From: Typhlomys cinereus
Lineage: Eukaryota > Chordata > Mammalia > Rodentia > Platacanthomyidae
Reading direction: 5' to 3'
DNA: 64,000 nt
Assembly: GCA_023101885.1 (NCBI GenBank)
Contig: JALPQD010000927.1
Coordinates: 224,888-288,887 of the forward strand
A program made the position numbers and the translations under genes. Positions 45,440 to 64,000 of the stretch are shown here, one piece after another (within the stretch, counting starts at the first letter, position 1; each line of letters starts with the position of its first letter). Below the pieces are notes generated by a model. It was given only the letters and a program-made list of their open reading frames with translations. It was not told the origin of the DNA and ran no database searches.

Positions 45440-46235
45440 GAGATCAGTGCTAGATGTGTGTTCCTCAATTGCTGTCAATCTATTTTTTTGAAATGGTCTT
45501 TTGCTGAAGCAAGAGCCACCAATCTATCTACACTGCCTGTCCATTGATGCCCGAAGATCCTGCTTCCTTTCTGTCCCTAGAGCTCACCCAGCACTCGGCC
45601 CCGGCCTAAGGCTTGACATGAATCCCCGTGATTCAGACTGGGGCTCTGTGCTTTTACCCACCCAGCCTCCTCCTCAAACTCAACCCCTCATTTTTTAGGA
45701 AATTCTGGAAGCTTGTGAGTGGAGGGAGCAAGACTTTTTTTTTTTTTTTTGAAAAGCCAATTTCCAGAGCAGAGAAATGCCGCCCGCCCCAAGCCCGGCT
45801 CCACCTCGGGGCCTCAGCTACTTGGCCACATGTGGGAAGCAGCCGAGTTTCCCCTGCGTCAGCATTTCTGTGCACATCAGCAGAGCTGCAGACAGCGAGG
45901 CGTGGTGGGGCTGACCTCCTCCAGATGCCGGCCACTCTGCTTGGCGGTTCCTGTGTGGTCAGCAGGGACTGCAAATGCCATCCTTAGCCAAGGTGTCCTG
46001 GAGAGACACATCTCCTTTCGGCAAATGGAGACCAGAACCCCCCTCCCTTCTCATTCTTACAGGCCACAGGAAATGGCTCAGGCCAGGAATTGGCCGTGGC
46101 TGCAAGAAGCAGGATTTTTTTGGAGAGGAAACTGGACTCCCACACGCGGGTGGGGAGACAAAGCATGAAGAAAGAATTGATCAGCCGCCCAGGGATGAGC
46201 TGCAACACAAGAAGAATCTAGCAACAAAAAGGAGA
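45440..46235. other. Spacer upstream of the gap, no TYK2 exon seen
   Basis: I searched this stretch for FERM-domain coding sequence and found none. A T run lies at 45736-45751 and an acttcctg-type word is present, but no promoter can be argued. Confidence 0.45.
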
Positions 46236-46239
46236 GGAA

Positions 46240-46375
46240 AACTCCTCTCTTCTCTCTCTCTCATCTCACTCTCTCGTCTCCTCTCTCTCTCGCTCCTCTC
46301 TCTCCTCTCTCTTCTCTCTCCTCTCTCTCTCTCCTCCTCCTCCACTCCCTCTCTCCTCTGCTCTCTCTCTCTCGA
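46240..46375. repeat. (CT)n-rich tract
   Basis: TCTCTC with CTCC interruptions, just left of the assembly gap. Such tracts commonly stop assemblies. Confidence 0.95.
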
Positions 46376-46445
46376 TGTGAACTTTGCTCTAAGGGGCCTC
46401 TTCCTTCACAGGTAAATGGAACAACTCAGGAACACGCCCTGGATT

Positions 46446-46455
46446 NNNNNNNNNN
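46446..46455. other. Assembly gap (ten N)
   Basis: Ten N between the CT-rich tract and the first TYK2 exon in the window. The true size is unknown and the join may be wrong. Confidence 1.
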
Positions 46456-46574
46456 GCTGACTTTTCTCTCAGCCGGTCATAGTGAGACCCCTGAGCAGAT
46501 CTCAAGTGGTCACTGCTGGGCAGGGGGGCTGCCAAGTGGCCTGCCTGAGTGCACCCCTCATTTCCTGTCCCCAG

Positions 46575-57468
<10,894 letters not shown>

Positions 57469-57476
57469 AGTTCAAG

Positions 57477-57600
57477 GCCATGGGGGGGGCGACTTGGCTC
57501 AGCACACAAAGGTGCTTTGGGCTAAGCTTGGCGACCTGAGTTGGGTCCCCAGGACCCGCATGGTGGAAGGACAGAACAGACTTTTGTAAGCCATCCTGGA
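57477..57600 (+). mobile_element. B2/B3-class SINE inside the TYK2 3' UTR
   Basis: Starts nine bases after the TYK2 stop: cgacttggctcagcacac, gcgacctgagttgggtcccc, ggacccgcatggtggaagg. It occupies most of the 3' UTR before the poly(A) signal. Confidence 0.7.
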
Positions 57601-57641
57601 ATCTATTTTTTCCCCTTAACCAACTGTCTCTACTAGCTGAG

Positions 57642-57647
57642 AATAAA
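57642..57647 (+). terminator. TYK2 poly(A) signal AATAAA
   Basis: AATAAA in tgagaataaaccctg, 174 bases after the stop codon. Cleavage is expected about 15-25 bases downstream (57660-57670). Confidence 0.85.
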
Positions 57648-58619
57648 CCCTGTACTGTGCTAGAAGCCCAAGGACTTGGGGATGGGGGAGCACATAGCTG
57701 CCCGACATGAGGCCACTTCAGTAGAAACCAGATTCCGGGGTTCAGCCTGGCATCCCTGGGGTATATATGACCCACAAACACGCACACGCACCAAGAGAAA
57801 TTCTTGTTAAATGTACAAGTTCGAGGGACCACGTGTCACGTAGTGGGCACGCTGCCAGGCTCATGGCCCTGCTGTGTGACCTCAGGTAAATGGCTTCACC
57901 TCTCTGGGCCTTGCTTCTCAGCGTGGGGATGGCGGGGCTCTCGCTACTTCCGGGACTCTGGCAGGGACCGGACTGCGGCTGGGATGGACGTTGCTTAGCA
58001 GTGACATGTACGCTTGCGGTTTAGTAAAGGTGGAATGTTGGTATTCCTGTGTTTTGTGTGTTTCTAGCTCACAGGTGGGACTTGGGATGGATTCTGAACT
58101 CAGACACATTGATGAAAGGCTGTCCAAACATAGTCCACACCCTAGCTGGCCTGGAGGCTGAGGCTTGGCTGTCACTCCATCTCTGAGCCACGCCCCCAGC
58201 CCTTCCCTGGATGCTGGGCTGTCAGTCTAACTCAGCCACGCCCCCAGCCCTCTCCCTGGAGGATGCTGGGCTGTCACTCTACCTTAAGCCACACCCCCAG
58301 CCCCTCCCTGCGGGATGCTGGGCAAGGGCTCTCCAGCATCTACACTCTCAACACAAGGGTCCCCCGCGTGTATCGCCTGCGCACTGAGCGTCCTTGGCTT
58401 GCACAGGTCAGTTTCAGTGTGACGCACATCAGCTACTACTTTAATATCTTTTTGTTTTATTGCTTCATTCATGAAAACAGCGAATCAATGATAGTTTCAG
58501 CCTACAGCCCCGCCCCTTCCCACTCCAACCCTTTTTCTTCCCTCAGACTCCCTCTTATTATCTCCCCCCTCTCATGAATAGCCCAAAAAATGCAAAAATC
58601 TTAAGTAAAATTTTCCTTT

Positions 58620-58712
58620 TGGGGTGCTGGCAATTATACCATGCAGACATGGCCAATTCACGTGTTGCTCCATGAGCGACTCTTCTCAAATTAGGAATGT
58701 TTTAAAGCAGAT
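58620..58712. other. Spacer between TYK2 and ICAM3-like gene
   Basis: Part of a 5.2-kb intergenic spacer (57670-62830) that is mostly SINEs. 58140-58320 holds three gccacgcccccagccc-type phrases, apparently repeated old SINE ends. No exon seen. Confidence 0.4.
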
Positions 58713-58713
58713 G

Positions 58714-58945
58714 AGGGCTGGAGAGATGGCTCAGGGGTTAAGACACTGCCCCCAAGCAGAACCAAGAAGCAAGAAGAGCTCGGATCCCAGGGCCCACGTA
58801 AAAACACCAGGTGGAAACAGCAGTGGACTGCACTTCCAGCCCTGGTGGGCGGAGCCTGGGAAATCTCAGCGCGAAGTTGGTAGAAGTCACGCAGGATGAT
58901 TAGAACAGAGTGCCCTCTGACACGCACGCGCACGTACGCACACTA
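58714..58945 (+). mobile_element. tRNA-derived SINE (older subtype), sense
   Basis: Head gggctggagagatggctcag, ggatcccagggcccacg, ggtgggcggagcctgggaaa, short CA/CG tail. Confidence 0.85.
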
Positions 58946-58977
58946 AATAAACGATGTCACAAATCAGCTCTTTTGAA

Positions 58978-59095
58978 TTTTTTTTTTCAACTGGACTGTT
59001 TTCAGACAGGCTGTCATGTAGCCCGGCTGGCCTCAAACACCACACGTGTCCCACACTGACCTTGAACTCCTGATCCTCCGGCCTCTGTCTTTTGA
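58978..59095 (-). mobile_element. B1-like (7SL-derived) SINE, antisense
   Basis: T-rich start, cagacaggctgtcatgtagc, ggctggcctcaaacacc, ccttgaactcctgatcctcc. This is the usual order of an inverted B1 monomer. It is a diagnostic rodent repeat. Confidence 0.7.
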
Positions 59096-59521
59096 AACAG
59101 GAAAGTCAAGGGCCCCAGGCTGGCCTCAAGCTCGAAACCTTGCTCCTCAGCACCCCAAGCATCCGGGCTGACAGGGCTGAGCCTCCACAGCTGCTTGTTC
59201 TTCTCTGTTTGGTTTGTCTGCAGCAGTGCAGGATGGGGCTCAGGACGGCTCGAGGGCTAAAGCGAGCCCTGACTACGGGGCTCCACTCAGGGTGCGATGT
59301 GTCCTGCTGTGCCACTTCTGCCTTATTCTCTTGAAACAGTGTCTCTCACTGAACCTGAGGTTCAGCTGGTGGCCAGCAGGCCCTGGGGATTCCTTCTGTT
59401 TCCACCTGCGCCCCAAGCGCTGGGCTCATAGATACAGCCACATTCAGCTGTTCAGATGGGTGCTGGGAATTCAAACTCAGATCTTCACGCTTGTGTGCCA
59501 GCACTTTTCTTTTTAACTTTT

Positions 59522-59525
59522 TTAT

Positions 59526-59558
<33 letters not shown>

Positions 59559-59779
59559 CAGAGGGCACTGTGTGTTCCTGTGGAGGACCAAGGGTAACTG
59601 CATGGCTTCTACCTACTTCTTGCTTCGTTCTGGGATTTCCCAGGCTCTGCTTACCAGGGCTGGAAGTTCAGGCTGCCGCCATTTCTACCTGGTGTTTTTA
59701 CATGGGACTTGGGATCCAAACTCAGGACCTTCTGCTTGTGAAGCACAGTCTTAACCCCTGAGCCATTTTTCCAGCCCAT
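59522..59779 (-). mobile_element. tRNA-derived SINE (older subtype), antisense
   Basis: TG tail (59527-59557), gaggaccaagggtaactg, ggatccaaactcaggacc, cttaacccctgagccat, ending ttccagccc. Confidence 0.85.
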
Positions 59780-59892
59780 AGTCTTCTTTGAAGTCTGTCT
59801 GGGTCCACAGCCCTCCTTCAAGCAAATTCAAGATAAATCATGTGGCTTGATGCAGAAAGACTTTAATGTCTAATTTTTACAAAAAAAAAAAA

Positions 59893-60120
59893 ATCTGGGG
59901 CTGGAGAGATGGCTCAGGGGTTAAGCCTCTGCCTCATAAGCAGAAGGTCTTGAGTTCAGATCTCGGATCCCTCAGAACAAATACCAGGCAAATATGACAG
60001 AGGCCTGTCATTCCAGCCCTGAAAGGCAGAACCTGGGAAACCCAGAGCAAAGCAATAAAGAGGTAGAGCAACCCAGAGTGAGTCACCCTTGGGCTCCCAC
60101 AGGGATACCTGTGCCTTCTG

Positions 60121-60160
<40 letters not shown>
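59893..60160 (+). mobile_element. tRNA-derived SINE (older subtype), sense
   Basis: Head ctggggctggagagatggc, cttgagttcagatctcgg, aaaggcagaacctgggaaac, gtcacccttgggctccc, perfect CA tail (60124-60156). Confidence 0.87.
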
Positions 60161-60413
60161 GAAAGACCCTCTTAGTGTCCTGGTTCCACCCCTTCCTTTC
60201 TCCCTGTTGCAGCATGCAAGTCCTGTTGCAACATGCATGGTGCTGCAATGGCTGTCTTCCTCTGCAGCATGTCCTAGAGGAGTGTCTCCTCCTAGCCTTC
60301 AACACAACCCTTCCTTGGCGATTGTCCCACCCTGTGTGATTCACTTGCCATTTCCTCTCCAGATTCCTTCAATGGAAAGAAGAGGACAGCGGCCACTGCT
60401 TGGCTTCCTTTTT

Positions 60414-60723
60414 TTTTTTAATTTTTTTTATTCATTTAATTGTGCATGTATGTGTGTGCGCGCGCGCGCGTGTGTGTGTGTGTGTGTGTGTGTGTGTCTG
60501 TGTCTGTGTAGAACCACGGACGAATTCGGGAACCACCATGGACCACCTCCACCTCTTTGTTTACTCTGCCCCAGGATTTACAGGCTCCGCCCTACCAGGA
60601 CCAGAAAAGCAGGCCGCCCCCCCCTGCTTCCGCCCAGCATCTATACATGGGGTCTAGGATCCGAACTCAGGCCCTTCCGCCTGCAAGGCAGAGGCTTAAC
60701 CCCTGAGCCACCTCTCCAACCCC
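60414..60723 (-). mobile_element. Young SINE (subtype A), antisense, with 13-bp target duplication
   Basis: TGGCTTCCTTTTT at 60401-60413 is repeated at 60724-60736. The internal TG/CG run is the tail. The body is very close to 27360 and 40457 copies. Confidence 0.93.
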
Positions 60724-60889
60724 TGGCTTCCTTTTTGTGACGTGGGCAACTCCACGTCACAGCATGTGGGTTCGAGAGAGGCTTGTGCGTTATTTGCGTT
60801 TGCTTTGTGTGGCCATGCACATGCTAGGCAAATGGAAGCCTGAAGCTTAGAAGGATCCAGGGCTTTTTATTGTGTGTGTATGTGTGTCA

Positions 60890-61135
60890 GTGAGTGCATG
60901 CATACATGTGTTAGAAGAAGGCATTGTCTCTGCTTGTGGAGACCCAAGGGTGACATCAGGAATCCTTCTGGATTATTCTACCTTCTTATTGCTTCACTCT
61001 AGGGATTCCCAGAGCCAAAGTACAAGCTGATGCCATTCCTGCCTGATCTTTTTTATGTGGGATCTAGGAATTTGAACCCGGGTCCTTCTACTTGTGAGGT
61101 TTAAGTCCTTAGCCCCTGAGCCATCTCTCCAGCCT
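60890..61135 (-). mobile_element. tRNA-derived SINE (older subtype), antisense
   Basis: ggagacccaagggtgacatc, tctagggattcccagagcc, gaatttgaacccgggtcc, cttagcccctgagccatc. Confidence 0.82.
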
Positions 61136-61234
61136 CTCCAGGTTTTATTTTTTACCATTAAAACATGGTCTCACGTAGCCAAGGCTGGCCTCAAAGTTGC
61201 TATGACCTTGAATCTTTTAATTTAACGGGGGGGG

Positions 61235-61395
61235 GGGGGAGAAGGGCACAGGGGCACATGTAGTGGAGGACAGAGGACAACACACAGAAGTCAGTCCTCT
61301 CCTTCCACCCTGAGGTCGGCTTCAGGGATCGAACTTGGGTTGCCAGGTTTGTACACAGGCACTTTTATCTGCTGAGCCATCTTGCTATCCGACCT
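61235..61395 (-). mobile_element. B2/B3-class SINE, antisense
   Basis: tagtggaggacagaggacaa, gaagtcagtcctctccttcc, gggatcgaacttgggttgcc, atctgctgagccatcttgc. Related to 55575-55790. Confidence 0.7.
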
Positions 61396-61514
61396 CTAAC
61401 CCCAGATCTTCCTTCCTTCACTTCTCCAGGACAAGCATGAGCTACACTCCTGGTTTCCATGGTGCTGGGGTTGGAGCCCAAGGCTTTGTGGGTGCCAGGC
61501 CAGCCCCAACCCCT

Positions 61515-61710
61515 GTGTGTGTGTGTTCACGGGTGACTTTGGGAATCATCCTGGACTGCTTCTACCTCCTTTTGCTTTGCTTTGGGATTTTCCAGAGCTT
61601 GAAGCACAGGCCACCAACATTGCCACTTGACATTTTTACGTGGGATCTGAACTCAGGTCCTTCTGCTTGGGGAGCACAATCTTAACCCCTGAACCATCTG
61701 TCCGGCCTCA
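61515..61710 (-). mobile_element. tRNA-derived SINE (older subtype), antisense
   Basis: cgggtgactttgggaatcatc, gctttgggattttccagagc, ggatctgaactcaggtcc, cttaacccctgaaccatctg. Confidence 0.8.
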
Positions 61711-62239
61711 AGGGCTGGGCTTACAGGCATGGGCCATCATGCCAAGTTCACAAGCTGGGGGTGGTGGGCGTCCGGACTCTGTGTGTGCCAGGCATCCTAC
61801 AACTGAGCCACACCTTACCCTGGTTCATGTACCATCATCAAACATGTAGCATTCCCCCCCTCCTTGTTTTCTTTTATGACAGGGTCTCACACTGGCCTGT
61901 AAGTTCCCAAGCAGACTAGCCGGCTGGCTAGTGTACCTCAGGAATCCACTGTCCCCATCTCCCCATACTGGGATCACGTAGTCTGTGCAACTTGAACTCA
62001 GGCCTTAATGCCTGCTACAGGAGAGTGTCACTCACCGAGCTTCTCTCCGACTTCCCATCCTCTGGCAAGACAAAGTCTCACTGTGGGGCCCCACGGTGGC
62101 TTCAGCCTTTGGGGGATCCTCCTGCCTGGGCCTCCTGAGGGCCAGGTTTGTTCCTATAAGAACGGAAGCACGTGAGAGCTTAAGGAGAGTGAAAGCTAGA
62201 AGCCTAAGATGATTCTATTGCCCATAGTGAAATCTAGAG

Positions 62240-62395
62240 TGGATTGAAAGAAGGGAAGGAAGGAGAGGGGAAAGGAGGAAAGGGAGGAGAAGGGAAGAAA
62301 GAGAAGGAAGGGAAGAAAGGGAAGGAAGAAGGGAAGGGAGGAGAAAAGAGAGCAAAGAGAAGGAAAGAGGGAAAGTGGAAGGAAAATGAAAGGAA
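62240..62395. repeat. (GGAA)n-rich purine tract upstream of the ICAM3-like gene
   Basis: GGAAGG/GAAGGG units for about 150 bases, 440-590 bases before the ICAM3-like start codon. GGAA arrays can bind ETS factors; a role here is only a possibility. Confidence 0.85.
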
Positions 62396-62831
62396 CCCCA
62401 GCATGTGGGCCTCGGATCACCCCAGAGGCTTCCTGTCAGTTCACCCCTGCACCTAAGTTGAGCCGGAAGATGGGTCCCTGCCCCCCTTGCCTCCCTCCCT
62501 CAATCCCCAGATCTCAGGCCTCTGCCTCTTCTAGCAACACTTCCTGTGGGTTCATTTGGGGTATAGTTGTGTAGCAGAGTGAAGCCTTGTTTCTGTTGGA
62601 GACCCGTCCACCCCAACCCCCATTTCTGGTCCCAGCATCCCTCCCTGGCTTCCCACACAGAGTTCCCCCACCCCAGGCCAGACCCACTGCAAGGTGCCGG
62701 CTGAGCCGTGCGCAATCTTAACCGCGGGCTTCCGCCTCCTCTTCCTCCTCCTCGCTGCCTGCCGCTGCCCTTCCTGCCGCTGCCCTTCGAGGGTACCCCT
62801 CAACGGACTTTCCTGTCTCCCCTTGGCCATC

Positions 62832-62874
62832 ATGACTCCCGTGGGGCTGCTGGTGTGCTGTCTGCTGTTACTAG
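62832..62874 (+). CDS. ICAM3: ICAM3-like gene, first coding exon (signal peptide)
   Basis: Start codon in catcATGact, then a leucine/cysteine-rich signal sequence MTPVGLLVCCLLLL and donor GTGAGG, splitting a codon after base 1. It is 5.2 kb downstream of TYK2 on the same strand, the position of ICAM3 in human. The region before it (62690-62830) is GC/CT-rich without TATA. Confidence 0.85.
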
Positions 62875-63383
62875 GTGAGGCCTGATCCGATGGGCAGAGT
62901 TGGGGCTGTGGAACTGATGAGGGGGCCGATGTGGGGCTGGGTGTGTGCCGCATCCTGCCACTCTGGCCACCGAAAACCCTTTCACCGGGCTGAAATCTGA
63001 TAAATGCTCCCCAAGGGTTCTTGGGAGAAAGTTCTAGTTCCTTAGCTCAGCCTTGGAGTTGGTCAGCTCTTACCCCCACCCATGCCCCCAACTGTCTCTC
63101 CACTTACAACCTTTGCCTTTGCTGCTCCATCTGCTCTATTACTTTTCCAGCTCACTTGAGAAACTCCTGTTTAACCTGCGGAACTGACCTTCTTTGCATG
63201 CCTCTACCTCCAGAAAGCCTTCCTGGATTCACCTCCTTCTGAAGGCTTCCTTCCCAACCATCTTCAGCCCCTTGGGACCCTTCTAAGTCCCCCATCCTGG
63301 GTTGCCATGGGGCGGGACCTTCACCTTCTGGCTCTGGGGATGACTTGGGGCAGTCGGACACCCCAGAACTTCCTCTTCCCTAG

Positions 63384-63641
63384 AGGTGTGGGGGCAGATG
63401 CGAGTGGACCCCCCCAGCGCCCTGCTTCCCGTCGGGGGGTCCGTCTTGGTCAACTGCAGCATCGAGTGCCCAGATCCTAAGCTGATCACCTTGGAGACGT
63501 CTCTGTGGAAGGAACTGGCAGGGCAGGCACCGGGCTGGGCAGCCTTCTGGCTGCGGAATGTGAGTGCCGACAGCCAGATCTTCTGCGCTGGTGTCTGCGG
63601 TGACCAGCAGATGATCAGCAGCTCCAGCATCACTGTGTACC
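63384..63641 (+). CDS. ICAM3: ICAM3-like gene, exon 2 (first Ig-like domain)
   Basis: Encodes the N-terminal ICAM Ig domain of a leukocyte adhesion molecule that binds integrin LFA-1. Visible: VGGSVLVNCSIECPDP with two cysteines spaced as in ICAM D1, LETSLWKEL with the glutamate equivalent to the integrin-contact residue of human ICAM-3 (E37 of the mature protein), GWAAFWLRNVSADSQ, and the paired cysteines FCAGVC. NCS and NVS are glycosylation sites. Acceptor cttccctag, donor GTGAGT; phase joins exon 1. LETSL-KEL and GWAAF resemble ICAM3 more than ICAM1 or ICAM5. Further Ig domains, membrane segment and tail must lie past 64000. No inactivating change is seen in this part. Confidence 0.85.
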
Positions 63642-63952
63642 GTGAGTGGGCGCGGGCGCGGGGGACTGTGGGGCCCGACCATGGTGTGGGGGGACAGGAC
63701 ACAAGTGGGGATCCTGGGTGTTCACCAACTCTGACCTGGAGTGTGTGTGTGGGAGGAGCAGACAGAGACAAGTATCTTTGCTGTAGGCCAGGGTAACAGC
63801 TGGAAAATCAATTTTCCTGGACCCCCAGCAATGTTTGGGGGTGTGAGTACTTGTGAGTGCATGTGTGTGCATCTGGGTCTCGGGGGCAGGGGACAACCTG
63901 GACTGTTCCTCCTTACCTGCCACCCACCTCCTTTTCATTGTTTAGGATTTTA

Positions 63953-63956
<4 letters not shown>

Positions 63957-64000
<44 letters not shown>
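63957..64000. repeat. (TG)n run at the window end
   Basis: Perfect TG run in the intron after exon 2 of the ICAM3-like gene, continuing beyond the window. Confidence 0.95.

Overview
The window is mammalian nuclear DNA, and the repeats identify a rodent: ORR1-type MaLR LTRs, 7SL (B1-like) monomers, ID/B1 composites, B2/B3-class elements and a large, partly young set of tRNA-derived SINEs. Genes have introns with GT/AG boundaries and there are no bacterial-type operons. Mouse and rat lack ICAM3, but an intact-looking ICAM3 start is present here, so I infer a rodent outside the murine lineage. I cannot name the species. A run of ten N at 46446-46455 shows that this is a scaffold with a gap.

Layout. 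From 1 to 9.2 kb: intergenic DNA with degenerate tetranucleotide and CA satellites, LTR pieces and an L1-like 3' end. From 9.24 to 18.69 kb: a nested retroelement block. A MaLR-type LTR retrotransposon of about 2.2 kb, read on the minus strand, is split by a 7.24-kb gammaretrovirus-like provirus, also on the minus strand. The provirus has 452- and 447-bp LTRs, a 5-bp target duplication, a near-tRNA-Pro primer site, an uninterrupted gag, a broken pol and an env reduced to its N-terminal part. From 18.7 to 46.4 kb: a gene desert of microsatellites, SINEs, a class II solo LTR and a solo MaLR LTR.

From 46.57 to 57.66 kb: the 3' half of TYK2 on the plus strand. Sixteen exons have continuous phase and encode the end of the SH2-like domain, the pseudokinase (JH2) and the tyrosine kinase (JH1), with a stop codon and poly(A) signal. 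The FERM exons are not in the 46 kb upstream. One TYK2 intron carries a 720-bp, nearly identical copy of an upstream part of the same gene, placed inside a SINE. From 57.7 to 62.8 kb: a SINE-dense spacer. From 62.83 to 63.64 kb: the first two coding exons of an ICAM3-like adhesion gene, same strand and order as human TYK2-ICAM3. The rest of that gene lies beyond the window.

TYK2 (cytokine-receptor signalling) and ICAM3 (leukocyte integrin ligand) are both immune genes of a conserved cluster. The provirus and SINEs are unrelated insertions. The most unusual signals are four repeated, compensatorily varying hairpins in the proviral leader, the duplicated TYK2 segment, a SINE-L1 chimera within one target duplication, and the ICAM3-like gene in a rodent.
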